Shown piece by piece: positions 1 to 12,143 of a DNA stretch of 64,000 nt. Each line of letters opens with the position of its first letter. The first letter of the stretch is position 1. Source of the stretch: Protostelium mycophagum (Eukaryota > Evosea > Variosea > Protosteliida > Protosteliaceae); NCBI GenBank assembly GCA_002081555.1, contig KV921036.1:1-64000 (forward strand). Reading direction: 5' to 3'. Both the position numbers and the translations under genes were made by a program. The notes below the pieces were generated by a model. It was given only the letters and a program-made list of their open reading frames with translations, was not told the origin of the DNA and did not search any database.

Positions 1-422
1 TTGATTGCAATATAAACAACAAATAGTAATAGAAAACCCCACCATATATCTTCCACCATTGTTCTACACACTCTTCAATTAACTTGCATGATATGATAGA
101 GTCTTTATCATGTTGCTGCTCATCTCATTTCTCTTGACACACAAAAAAACCTCTATTATCAACTTGGCACAAACCTAGGGTTGTACCACAAATTTGGCAC
201 AAACCATAGGGAGACAAGTGTGAATCCAGACTCATACACAAGTCTAGAATCATACACAAGTGCTGAAAAATGGGTCAAGTGTAGATATATGATAATAAAA
301 ATAATAATAATAAATCAGATGAGATCTATTGATTTTTTGATGATCTGATCCTTAAAACACTGGTATGCATCACCATTATACTTTTCTTCTATCATAGCCA
401 GGAGTGGTAAAAAATGTTTGTG

Positions 423-439
423 ACAGGGATCGAACCTGT
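423..439 (-). other. tRNA-like T-arm / B-box fragment
   Basis: On the minus strand this reads as a perfect 5-bp stem with a 7-nt loop, ACAGGTTCGATCCCTGT, matching the T-arm and internal B-box of tRNA genes. Upstream on that strand I could not fold an anticodon arm or acceptor stem, so it is not a whole tRNA. It may be a tRNA-derived repeat or a tRNA 3' end broken by insertion; several retroelements of amoebae insert next to tRNA genes (established for Dictyostelium). Confidence 0.4.
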
Positions 440-815
440 GGCTTTTTTTGTAATAGTTTTTTGTCTTATTGGTGATTGCCATCAATGATTTTGTCTTTTT
501 AATGACCCAGAACCCTTTGAATTGAACACATACTGTTTTATATCAGCAAAGAAAGCGGTTCAGATCTTATAGTGTTCTGATTTAGCGAAAATATTGAAGT
601 TACACTTTGTTCTCTTCAATGAAAAGCCCAAAGTATTTTTGTATGTGAGCGATCAACACGCTGAAATACCAGCAGAATAATCTCCCATAAATTTGAACCA
701 ATTCAGACTCAAAATACAATTCTGTTTCTTCAAACTGGTACAAGCCCCTACTACTGCAAGAGACTTCAAGCACATCATGAGGAAATTTGCCGCATCAATC
801 TGGGAGGAATTGTTC

Positions 816-897
816 ACTTGAGTCTGGAATCACACTTGAGTCCAGACTCATACTTAAGTCTGAAATCATAGATGAGTCTGGATTCATACTCATCTCC
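816..897. repeat. Degenerate 18-bp tandem repeat
   Basis: Block C is built of about four 18-bp units of the type ACTTGAGTCTGGAATCAC, with neighbouring units partly inverted (GAGTCTGG versus CCAGACTC). A second copy lies at 1250-1332 and related units appear at about 218-272, so the unit has spread through the first 1.4 kb. Confidence 0.7.
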
Positions 898-902
898 TCA
901 AA

Positions 903-1195
903 CTTTTCCTGACGGCTGTCACCTGATAGGTTTTTTGTTGAGAAAGTTGCGCCAAGCTGAGCTGAACTACAACATGCATGATAAAGAACTCTTGGCTATT
1001 ATTGAAAGTCTCAAGGGTTGGCGTCATTAGACTATGGAAACGCGTGATCCCATCAAAATAATGACAGATCACAATAATTTGCGTTACTTCATGACCTCAA
1101 AGGAGCTTAACTGTTGTCAAGTTAGATGGGCTCAATTTTTAAGCAATTATAACTTTGAGCTAATCCACCGTCCACATACTGTTTTATATCAGCAA
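903..1195 (+). mobile_element. Ty3/gypsy retroelement fossil, RNase H part
   Basis: A short piece of the RT/RNase H region of a Ty3/gypsy (Metaviridae-type) LTR retrotransposon. The segment reads like the RNase H core of gypsy elements, including TDHNNLRYF and a following stretch of the form RWAQFLSNYNFE with small changes. It is clearly broken: only about 0.3 kb of a multi-kb element is left, with no LTR, gag or integrase recognised. It sits inside the duplicated block mosaic, and its right end runs into block A at 1173, so block A may itself be retroelement-derived. Confidence 0.75.
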
Positions 1196-1871
1196 AGAAA
1201 GCGGTTCAGATCTTATAGTGTTCTGATTTAGCGAAAATATTGAAGTTACACTTAAGTCTGGAATCACACTTGAGTCCAGACTCATACTTGAGTCTGAAAT
1301 CATAGATGAGTTTGGATTCATACTCATCTCCCATAAATTTGAACCAATTCAGACTCAAAATACAATTCTGTTTCTTCAAACTGGTACAAGCCCCTACTAC
1401 TGCAAGAGACTTCAAGCACATCATGAGGAAATTTGCCGCATCAATCTGGGAGGAATTGTTGCGTCTTTGCAAACATTGGGATTGGAAATAGCGGTTAAAG
1501 TGAAAGTTGCGCTTGTTCAGAGATCTGCGATTCCACTGTTGACGATGCAACGGGGCATAGAAACTAGAAAGACCCAGTCCAGGGACCTCATTGAGGGACA
1601 CCCCGCAAGAAGAGAAAACCAACACCTGTCCAAATTTAACCACCTATAGAAAGGTTCTTGATGAGGGGCAGTTTCCGCCGGTGCAGCACTGGTCAGCCTT
1701 GGATTGTTGTGTTGGTGGATCCATTGGAGGCAGACTCGATATTCTCTTCAATGAAAATCCACTGCCCAAAGTCCAAAGTATTTTTGTATGTGAGCGATCA
1801 ACACGCTGAAATACCAGCAGAATAAAATAATCCTCATTATCTCATTGTATTTATATTTTATTATCGACTGC

Positions 1872-3123
1872 CTAATTGTTGAAGTGTCTCTCAGTAATCT
1901 TCAAGTTTCTGTAAATTGTAGAGAAGTAAAGAACCACCAAGCCAGTCATGACCTTGATCATGTTCAATCCAATGAGGAGATCCAGCATACCACTGTACAC
2001 GTCAGTACGTAAATCGAAATCTCATAGAAACTCACGCGAAATCTCCAAAGAAGTTCTGGAGTGAGTAGCTGTTGTAGAACTTGACCGTCTGGAGGTTAAG
2101 AGTCTGGTAAGCAAAACCCATAGACAGTGAGTAATTCCCCGTTGTCTGGCTGGTGAAAAATGGCGAAGTGGTGGTGATATACGTGAAGTAAGTGATGTTT
2201 CTGTTGGGCGGATCGTTTGTGAGGATGGCCTCTTCATGCTTTTCGTTAATCATCTGTAATTGGAAGAATGTGTCTGAGGATCCACCGGCAAATCTTATAG
2301 AGGTCAGCGGCGAGTAGAAATACGTGTTGGATTACGTGTAGCTGGACCAGATGGTCTCTCCTTCTGCCGTGTAATCCTTTCCTGGAGGAAGGAAGCTCAC
2401 GCATAGAGCAAATACCGATTCGTACCGACCGTCTAAAGTAATGTCATTCGGTGATCATGACGAGAAATCAATGGCACACCTGTGGCAACCAAATCGAAGC
2501 CGACTGAATGAGAGCCTTTATAACCTGTCTGGTTCACCTGCAGAAGATTGTTGGGGTCTGTGTTATAAACGTAACACCTGCAGAGAATGAATACAAGGGA
2601 GTACATGATCATCTTACTCATTGGTTTCGTTCTGTTGGGGAGAGTAGATCGCCACCCTCTTCCATAAATCTTCGCACCCAGTATCGTTTCGACTGGCAAT
2701 TGAACAAAAAGATAATTCGAAATTTGGGGGAATGCTTTCGATGGATACATTCCCTGGAAGAGTGAAAAAATCGCAAACCTAAAGGGGATGAGCTTGTGTT
2801 TGAATCTGTCGATATGATACTCACCACGATGGTTGGGAGGAATAGAGTTTCGGCTGTCGCGTATGATACTGATGATTCTGGATCATAGCGTGATTTCGCC
2901 AATTGTGTTGCAATTCCATATGTATACCTGGATTCACGATCAGTATCTTTGTATCATTTTGAAGGTCTTACCAGGTCATAATGCCGAGACCTAAGCACCA
3001 GACGAATATCATGTAGATACGGTAGATGATAGTTCTTGTCCGTGTGGCATAATGTCCCTCTTCCTCATCATGGTCGTCTTTTGTCGGCTCATCCGCAAGC
3101 ACTCCCAACTCAATGTTTGTCAT
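1872..3123 (-). CDS. Two-TM membrane protein, DEG/ENaC-like topology
   Basis: A spliced gene for a protein of roughly 300 residues with one membrane span near each end. After an acidic cytosolic N-terminus comes TM1 (about residues 32-55), then a short segment with LFLPTIV, a large extracellular region with N-glycosylation sites (NRT, NQT, NIT, NYS), and a last exon encoding GDFAGMLDLLIGLNMIKV followed by the second span and a short basic tail ending FNN. TM1 - extracellular domain - TM2, an early FPaVT-like motif, and a glycine-rich GD-x-x-G...L-x-G pre-TM2/TM2 are the layout of DEG/ENaC/ASIC trimeric channels. This is resemblance by eye; the cysteine-rich thumb of animal members is not evident, so another two-TM family is possible. 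The start is the first in-frame ATG before the acidic tail. Confidence 0.55.
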
Positions 3124-3725
3124 TGGTTCTGTTGTCTTCTCTGTCCGATCTGCTGGTTTGTGTTCATCTCATGCAGAGAAGTCGGGTGTCATCCAAAGCC
3201 CACGCTTACCGTGAGATCTGGTGCCTTACCGTGTAAACATTAAGCTGAAAATTGATTTTCCGACGGCACCATGGTTACGATCTCGCAAAGTTTGGCCAAA
3301 AAATCCCTCGGGACAGAAATTTGACGGCTCCGAATCAGTAGAGTGAAGTTTGACACTTCTTTTTTGTGAAATATGGACAACACCACCGGAACGCAGTGTT
3401 TGAGATCTTCGAACCAAAGCCAACTTTGGTGCCACAGACCCCTTTGGCAGAGATGCATTTGTCAAAGGGAACTCAACGATAAAGAATACAGACAGATGTT
3501 TCTCGTACAGAAGAAGTATCTCTCACAAACAGATCGGCTGAAAATAACACCGTTCCACTAAAAAACAAGTACTGTCCTTCGTGTTGAGGTTTGCCGTTGC
3601 TTGGGGCTGGTCAGAAGAGCTCTTCTTGTGAGTGTCTAAGCTTCGATTTTTCTCTCTTCGTTTCGCATTTTTCAGAGATGCGAAGATGCGAGTTCGATTC
3701 TGATTATTACGATCAATTTTGCCTG
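3124..3725. promoter_or_regulatory. Divergent promoter region
   Basis: About 600 bp between the starts of the divergent two-TM protein gene (-) and the LRR receptor gene (+). Short open frames here are not conserved in appearance. An in-frame ATG for the receptor also exists at 3678. No clear TATA element was recognised. Confidence 0.4.
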
Positions 3726-6700
3726 ATGAAGGGCAATCAACCACTAAAAGCGGGATTTTATTTATTGTTGTTGTTATATAATGTAGAGAATGCCGTGACA
3801 CAAACCTTCTGTGGACAAAATGAGAGGGATGACGCGGCCATAACCGCTTTGAGATACCTTTACCACAACACAGACGGTGATTCTTCATTCATGATTGTCA
3901 GTCTCTGATATGTTCATTCAGGAGAGAAATGGCGCCGATCAGAGGGATGGAACACATACGATGATCACTGTTGTTGGGTTGGCGTCTCTTGTGCTGCAGA
4001 TCATTTCAATCTCACACTATCGAACAATAGATTATATGGTCAGTTAAGTGCTTTGAGCAAGATCTTTGGGCTACGAAACTTGAGAAAGATAGACTTGTCG
4101 GATAACATATTTTCTGGAAGCCAAGTGAGTCTGATTCATTAACATGCAAAGACGTTCACCAAAAATTTTCATGATCAGAAAGGGAATTGGCGGGAATCAA
4201 ATAATGATTCTACTTGCTTAAGCAAAACGTCATCTCTGTTGTTGTGGAAGATTTTTCGTGTATCTGAGATTCATCGTGATATGATGATTGTCCATATACC
4301 ATTTACATCATTTTATTCTTTCGTCAATCAAACCCGAGATTTTTCGAGTTTCTAAACTAAATTCTGCTTTATGGGTATCGTCCATTTGAACTAAAAATAG
4401 TACGCTGTAATTCGCGGCAACTTAACGTGATATCTGCGTCAAATAACCGTAGTCGTTTCAAAGTCCAACCTTATGAAAATCAATAACGAAAGGCAGTTTC
4501 CGCCAATCAACTTAAACCCTGACATAACACATCTATATTTAAGAGGCTGTGAGCTCACCACAGAGATACCAAGAGACATAACAAACCTCGTCGGCCTAGT
4601 AGAACTCTCTCTCTCAGGTTGAATTTATTTTTTCCCGCCAAAACTTGAATTTAAATTTCAAAAAGGAAATATGATGGTCGGGTCTTTACCCCCAGACATG
4701 GGACGTCTCAATCAATTGGTCCTGCTGGATCTCTCCTTCAACCTCCTGACGTCACTGGACAAGTCGGTCGGCCATCTACAACGCCTCGAGACTTTGAGAC
4801 TGGACCGCAACCAATTCTCCGGAGTTATTCCGGAGACTTTTGGCTGGATTGAACATTTGAGAGAGTTCAACATTGCCTATAACAAATTGTCAGGAGAAGT
4901 CCCCGCAGGCTTCGACAAGTGAGTCTTATTCATCTCAAAATCTTCGTGCCCGATGGCCGCACCTTAACTACCGCAAATGACACGTTATGTTTACCGTGAT
5001 TCTGTGGTGTTGCTGCAGTCCTCTCGCTTTGGATTTTTTATTTGCGCAGAATGCTGCCGCAGTAAACAAGTTGTATAAGTGAATCATAAATTGTGAAGTC
5101 AACTGTGAATTTTTGTCTGCATTATTGGTGATCTACAACAAGAGAAGACGTTGCATAGCAACATAAAATCGTTTTTTTAATCCAGATGTGATCTGTTGTA
5201 GACACGGTGATCTGCATTTAGCTTTTGCTCTTTATGTAGAAATATACTGCGGCACAGCCGCAATGCGAAACTCCGGGTAACTTCTCTCCATCTACAACGA
5301 GATGACGAGTGTAGATGTCTGAAATTGAATAAATTCGTGGTATCCCATAATAACTTGAGCGTGATCAACCCCAATTTATTCTCCGAAACACATTCTCTGA
5401 AGACTCTGGATTTATCACATAATGCATTTACCGGTAAATTTTTTCATTCGAAAAAATATTTCTTTGGAAATTCTTCATCACAAATTTTTCAGAAAATGAT
5501 CCCAACTTTTCTTGGACTAAAAATAGACTCAAGATGAAAAAAAGGGGTCAAAATCTGACAGATGACAGGTATCATGGAGCTGCCGGCAGCAACCATCCAT
5601 CACGTCTTTCTGCAGAACAATCTTTTCGACGAAGACCTCGGGTCTTTTTGGTTCTCCCAAGGCCCACATATCACCGAATCAGGTGACATCCCCGTGAAAT
5701 TTCCCCGAAATTTCACTCATATTTCCAGACGAACCACTCGTTGTAAACCTGTCAAATAATCGATTTTCCGGCGAAATTCCAGCCAATATGGCGAACCCTC
5801 GGCTTGTCACTTTGACCCTTTCAAACAATTTTCTCAGAGGTGGCCTGCCCGACTTTTCTCCTTCTCAAAAGTGAATTTTTTTATTTTGTAAAAGTTTTTT
5901 TGTAAATTTTTTTTATTTTTTGTAATTGAAATTTTTTAAAAATTTATTTTCGGGTGATTCTCGGAAAAATTGGAAGACAGTATTACAAAAATAAATATTA
6001 TTGGAAGCTAAAAATAGGCAGACTCACCACCCTCGACCTGTCGGATAATTTATTGGATCTATCCGGTTGGTCTAAATTTGAAGTATTGACATCTCTTACC
6101 TCTTTGGATTTATCCGATAATGTGGTAAATAATTACTGGAATTTTTCTGGAATTTTCGGATTCATTTTTTCGGAATATGTCGGCCTTTTCAAAAAGAGAA
6201 TATTTTGATGTTTGGTTTACAATCCGATCTACAATGATTTTGTACATTTATGTCGACACACTGACGTCGACAGATGAAAGGAAGTATAAAGTCTCTTCCT
6301 GGGGGAAAAGCCATCACGACAATCAATTTGAGTTACAATAATATATCCGATATCGAGGTATGTTCATCCATCTACAACTCTCATGACGTCATCAAATCCC
6401 GAATGAAGACTTTAATATCTCATCTTTTGACTCATTGTAGACGGTGATTCCTGCTAAGCTGGAGAGATTGGATCTTTCCAATAATTTGATGACCAGCATC
6501 CCTTCTTCTATTTATGATACAACATCACTGTTGTCACTAGATCTTTCCAGGTGAAATTTCCTCGAAATTTCGAACTCATTTGGTCGTATATCTGTGGCAG
6601 AGCCGCAAAAAATCTGGTTATGCGATTTTGATGCGAAAATTCACTGAAATTTCATCGAAATCCCACCGAAATTTCGCAGTAATCAGATCGACGATTCCAT

Positions 6701-9700
6701 TTCTTATGCGATATTACGCCTCAACCACCTCGAATATCTTAATCTCAGCCGTAATTCCCTCCAAGACAGCATCCCCATCAGTATAGGGGATATGACGTCA
6801 CTCAAAACCCTCGACCTTTCCCGGAATTTTCTGTCGGGGTCCATACCCCAATCCATTGGGATCTTGGAGAATCTAGTTCATCTGGATCTGTCTTTTAATA
6901 AGCTCATTGGGAGTATTCCCAGAACCATCGGACAGATCCCCACCTTGCAGTGAGAGATTTCATTGATTTTTCACTCTAATTATCCTGAAAACGAAATAAC
7001 GACACGTCATTCTACAACGAGACTGAATCTAGCAGAGATCTGAATCTGTCAGAAAACGATCTGCACGGCACTCTGCCGTCAGAATTTGACGGGCTGTCAT
7101 CCATAATGAGACTGAATGTGGGTAGAAACTCAATACAAGGGACTATACCCTCGGCATTGATACGACACCGAGATCTACAATACTTAAATCTGAGCTATAA
7201 CTTATTCTATGGTGATTTTTTATTTTAATTTTTAATTATTTTATTTTTCAAAAATACCAAAAATCTATAAATTAAATTCAAGATTTAAAAAATAAATAAA
7301 TTCAGGAGAAATCGAGGACATCGGTGTAGATATGGAAGTCATCGACGTGTCCCATAATGATTTCCACGGTCTGATCGATTTTATACACGGAAGAGCTTAC
7401 CTCACTACAATTGACATCAGCCATAACTCTTTCGCTGATGTCTTACCCAATTTCCCCGGGGCTCTGAGCGTGAGTCTTGAGATATCTTTTTCGTCGATGC
7501 GATTGTAGTCGTGGTGAATTATGATATCATATGAAGAACTTTTTGTGCCAAAAAAATACAAACGAAAAATGCGAGAAGGCGGATGCTGTAAAATAAAAAT
7601 TTGTACAAAATATGACGATTTTGAATAAAATCTCGATGATAATGGGGTCTAAATTTCACCTGAAATTTCACTGAAATATCTAGTATTTTGACGCCAGTCA
7701 CAATCTATTGCACAAAGAACTGACCGCATTGTCACATCTTGATGTAAGAAGATCGTCATCGATCACATCTACAAAGAGCAAATGACTGACCTCATAATAG
7801 AATATTTATTATTTCAATGTGAGTCACAATTTCATAACTGGAGAAGTACATTCATTCAGCAAGAAGGCCAAACTTCAAGTGAATATTTTTTTCTGAAGAA
7901 TAATTTTCAATTTAAAAAACAGAAAAAAATTTGAAAAGAATAGAAAAAATTTGAAAAAAAATAGAAGGAATTAAAAAAAGTTAAAAGATGTAGGTTTTGG
8001 ATATGAGCTACAACGATCTCAAAAGACTTGAGAAGTTTCCAAATTTAGTTGGGGTCTGTAACTTTGACTACAACAACCTCACCTGCCCAATCAATTGGGA
8101 CGCCTACACCAAGTATCTTTCGAAATTTCGATGAATTTTCTGAGAGTATCAGGTGCGGGGCTCGGTGTGTGGTGTCGGGGGGTGATGACGTGGTTCGCAT
8201 TCGAATAGAACCGGCTCTTCCCAAGGAGTGGCAGAAGATTTTACCAGGAATTGCGAGTCTTTGTAATATCAGCCTCTCCCGTATCTCCGCCAGAAAAGTC
8301 GAGGGGGTAAGACCGAAATTTCAAAGAAAATTCTGCGTAATTTGCGGCTGTACAAAAAAAATTCCAAATTCAATTTACGATCTTTTGCTAAAATTAAAAA
8401 AAACATGATTTTAGGCCTGAGAAATTATATTTTGAATTTGATAAACGGTCGAAGTGTAGAATGACAGATGTCACAGGATGAGATCGAACTCACAATAAAC
8501 AATCCCGGTGATGACGTCATCAATGAAGGGTCCGGGGAATACGTGGTCAATTTTATGATATCACATGTACAGAGGTGAGACATCTTTATCACTTTTGTTG
8601 ATCGCTCCACATTCGCATTACAAGAATTTTGAGACCCCAACATGTCAAGTAGAATCTACAACGCCCAATCTAAATTTTTATTTTATTTTACACTTTTGTG
8701 ATGACGAATATTGAACACTTTCCAGGTTCCATAATGAAATGAATATCACACAAATATTCCGACCAGAAAAATACGAAGGCATGTCCAAAGCCCAGATATT
8801 CGCCATCGTGATCCCCGTCATATTGCTGACCACCTGCTGCTGCATGTGTGTTTGGCTCGTATTCGCCAGAAGAAAGAGGCTGAAGAATCTCCAGAAGCCC
8901 AGCGCTTCCGCGATTGACCAGTTCAAAGCAGTGACGCTTCACGATATCCAAGTACAAGGTGAAATTTCGAGGAAATTTCATGTGATGGTGGTTGGTGTGA
9001 AGATTCACGGAAATTTCAGGGATTATCGGGTCGGGGCATTTCGGGCAGGTGTACAAAGGGCTGTGGAATAACACTGTCGTGGCGCTGAAGACTATGGATA
9101 CAGATTGTGATGACACCGCTGAACAATGGAAAAAAGAAATCATCCTGTTGTAGTGAGTCGATTTCTATTTTTAGCTCACGGAGGCTTTGGATCGACGAGA
9201 TCTCGCTGAAATTTCCAGTCAGTTGAATCATCCGAATATTGTCCGACTTTTCGGAGTTTATGAGATGAACGATTCTATATATATGGTACGTCTACAACGA
9301 GACAATATTAAAATGATGACACTCTAGGTGCAAGAATTCGCCGAAAATGGATCCTTGGATGTCTTCTTGCAGAACAGGACAAATGCCAACAGATTGTCCA
9401 ACAACGATTTGATCAGGATGTGTCTCGATGTTGTCAAGGGGATGCTTTATCTACAATCGAGGAGAATTCTACACAGGTAAATTTTTCTTTTCAAATGAAT
9501 ATTTTTTATGATTTTTTCGAATTTTCATTGAATATTTCTTGCAGAGATTTAGCCGCCAGAAATTTGCTGCTCGACAGATCGCTCCGTGTCAAGGTCGATT
9601 TTCCCAGAAATCTCCCAGAAATCTCCTGTAATCTGACAGATCTCAGATCTCAGATTTTGGCATGAGCAGAAACGAAGACTTTTACGTGTCGAAGAGTAAG

Positions 9701-10641
9701 ATCGTCCCGATTCGTTGGGCCGCACCAGAAGTGTATAAGAGGCATCACACCACAGCCCAATCTGACGTTTGGAGTTTTGGTATCTGCATGGTGGGATTTT
9801 GGCGATCTACAACGTTGTAAATTGTAATATTGACTTCATTGCAGTGGGAGATCATGTCACTCGGAAAAGGTAAAATTTGATTTTCAACAATTGAAAAATT
9901 CTGAAATTCAAATTTTCTAATAAAAATGAAAAAATCTAAAGATTTTAGTTCCGTACGAAGATTACGCGAACAAGCAAGTGATAAAACTCGTTGTAGACGA
10001 TGCGTACCGTCTGCCACAGCCAGCACGTTGCCCAGACGAACTGTACCAACTCATGCTTATGTGCTGGCAGTTCGAGCCTTCAGAGAGGCCCAATTTCCAA
10101 CAGATATACGCCCGAATGATCAAAGAAAACGCTGAGGTATTTGAAGTTTGAATAGTTATTTTGGCGGGAAAATCTGAGTGTTGTAGATTGTAGAAAAGAC
10201 GGAGGATGCGCCACCTGGGTTGTTCAGCAGATTGTTGGTGCAGAGCGGGCTCGGAGAAATAGAATTATCCGATCTGACGTCATCAATCATCCCCCGCCGT
10301 CTGGAGACAAGTTCAGGGGGTGAGGAAATTTCTTTGAATTCTTTCCGAAGATTCTGAGATTTTTCAGGTTACAGTGATTCCGTAGGATCCCAAATTGATG
10401 ACGAGATCCGAGGCTCCAGTGGTAGCTGTCCGTTTTCCCGCCATATTCATTTTTTAATTTTCAAAATTGACTGGTCATAGATACGGACAATCATTACGAC
10501 CAAGATACAGAGTACGAATCGTCACGGAGTGAACCACCACCTTTATACAGCACCAGGAACCTGACCTCTTTGTTTTTCGGCTCAAGACCATATAATCAGC
10601 TCTCGATGAATGGAAGTGTGGATCGTCCAAGCGATCAATAA
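3726..10641 (+). CDS. LRR receptor with tyrosine-kinase-like domain
   Basis: A single-pass receptor split into very many exons. A signal peptide (MKGNQPLKAGFYLLLLLYN) is followed by a plant-type LRR N-cap (CCWVGVSC at about 3990) and then some 20 leucine-rich repeats (LDLSxNxLxGxIP type) to about 8100. A short juxtamembrane region, one TM (VIPVILLTTCCCMCVWLVFA, about 8811-8870) and a basic stop-transfer follow. The cytosolic kinase has GSGHFGQVYKG, VALK, the alpha-C glutamate, HRDLAARN (9536 region), DFG and VPIRWAAPE, then DVWSFGICMWEI. HRDLAARN and P-I-R-W are hallmarks of tyrosine kinases rather than plant Ser/Thr RLKs. The tail (to 10641) has tyrosines in HYDQ, EYES, LYST and PYNQ contexts. 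An ATG at 3678 would add 16 residues before the signal peptide. Introns carry GAAATTTC and TCTACAACG motifs. Confidence 0.85.
8959..9019. repeat. Intron built of GAAATTTC units (example)
   Basis: This receptor intron opens GTGAAATTTCGAGGAAATTT and ends GGAAATTTCAG. Self-complementary GAAATTTC or GAGATTTC units, two to five per intron, recur in introns of the receptor (5694, 6551), cyclase (29320, 30905, 32572-32625, 32808, 33110), CEBPZ (37352, 38294), RCR ligase (41878), helicase (44147, 45415), HAUS4 (49546, 49672), TBCD (61403) and ABCC (63662) genes. Confidence 0.85.
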
Positions 10642-10737
10642 AGAGGATTGAATTATGGAGTTTTTGGTGATGGATGTAAAATCAGAATTTACATTTCGTC
10701 ATTCACCACATTTTAAAAAGTTCAGATCACCAGTTCA

Positions 10738-11901
10738 ATGGTAATCAAAGTGGAAGTCAGGAAGACGAAAGATGACAACGTAGAAGACCATCCTTTTGCG
10801 ACATGTTCTTTGGATCTCTTCGACTGCAACGAAAAAGATGCAGTAAGAGTCACTTCTGAATACCACGTTGGTAAAGGTCTTCTCTTATCACCCAGCAGTC
10901 ATCATAATGTAAGTTGATCTGTTGGTTTTCCTGATCACATCAGTCTGTTCTTTTGGAACATGCAAAGGAGTGTCCATTTAGATTTATAGACGATAAAATG
11001 AGACAAGATCTCGAAAAAGAATCGCAGCAGACAGTCAGGATTGGTGTCGCCGTTGTTGTGGAAAACAGAGATGAACAAGTGTTGATCACGAGGAGAGCCT
11101 CTTCAATGAGAACTTGTGAGAGATCAACTTTTTCGAACAAAGACTAACTTTGAAAGTTCCAATGAGCTGGGTTGTACCTGGAGGTGAACTTGATTTCTTT
11201 ACTTAGATGGCCTACCTTGGTGAAATTGACTCAGCCCTCAGGTCATATCGAAGATGGTGAGACGATCTTCCAAGCAGGCATCAGAGAGGTCTGTTCAACA
11301 TCACAATGCGACATCTCATAACATGTCACAAGGTCAGAGAAGAAACTGGCCTCGTACTGGATGAAAATAAGATATCTCAATTCGTCCTCTATGAATCTGC
11401 ATTTCCGGTCACTGTGAGGGAAGGGAAACCCCTGAGACACCACATAGTGGTGTACTTGTACATCAAGACAGATTTTGGGCGGGAAACTGTCAGATTTGAC
11501 CCAGGGGAGGTCGGAGCGGGTGTGTTGGATGCTATAAATAGAACAATGAAATATAATGACGCCATAATAGCCGCTTGGATCTCTAAAAAAGATTTATTTG
11601 ATGCCTTCAGAACGGATGTACAGCAACGAGGGAATTTTGAGGCTCTCATCTACAACGGGACAGATTATGTACAAACATCATTTCCCCTCACACATCTACA
11701 GGCCATACCGGACAGCACAGGAAGGTGATTACGTCATGCTCATCATTGGATTGCCATAATTCATGGTTCATTGTGATGATTAATTAAATTGATGATTCAA
11801 GATTACCCAATGAGAGATTGACTACGGGGACAAGAGTAGTTCTAAGAGAATGGCTGAGAAGTAAAAACATTGAGCCAGTAGAAGGTCAATCACAACTTTG
11901 A
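10738..11901 (+). CDS. NUDT17: Nudix hydrolase, NUDT17-like
   Basis: A spliced gene for a cytosolic Nudix hydrolase. The complete Nudix box is read across three exons: G-x5-E-x7-REVREETGL, with GHIEDGE from 11241 and VREETGLVL from 11334. Upstream lies WVVPGG, and upstream of that a strand reading RIGVAVVVENRDEQVLITRR. The N-terminal about 85 residues (SVLLEHAKECPFR) and the C-terminal part with HHIVVYLYIKT and AAWISKKDL resemble metazoan NUDT17 in layout. Substrate is unknown; Nudix enzymes cleave nucleoside diphosphates linked to X, using Mg2+ held by the box glutamates, all of which are present. Last exon begins at about 11803. The gene follows the LRR receptor on the same strand by under 100 bp and converges with the SOD gene. 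Confidence 0.85.
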
Positions 11902-12143
11902 ACACCCATAAAAAACGTTTCAAGTTTAATAAGATGATCAATTGTGGTGATCAATTGACATGATGATTTTATGCAGTGGGGATCTGTCTGTCGCTCTGAG
12001 GCCATCAAGAGTTAATTCTTGTGTTGTCAAAGACGGTTCGACTCAAAAATTCTGGCACAATATTTGTCTTCAAATTTTGAATTACAATTTTGGCGGGAAG
12101 TAAGAGACATTCAATGAGATATCCAAAATCCAATTTAATTCGA

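Larger units (their letters stand above)
527..1824. repeat. Mosaic of four duplicated blocks
   Basis: Four blocks each occur twice in a shuffled order. Block A is 527-606 and 1173-1252 (80 bp, near identical). Block D is 611-680 and about 1743-1824 (the second copy is longer by small inserts). Block B is 681-814 and 1327-1460 (134 bp, near identical). Block C is 816-897 and 1250-1332 (about three differences). The order is A-D-B-C, then a retroelement piece, then A-C-B, then D. No host gene is seen from 1 to 1871. The arrangement suggests duplication and rearrangement around inserted retroelement sequence; an assembly artefact is also possible. Confidence 0.85.

Noticed and set aside
1206-1643. 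A 145-residue minus-strand frame in the repeat mosaic
   Set aside because: It runs across repeat blocks, with low complexity and no similarity; a chance frame.
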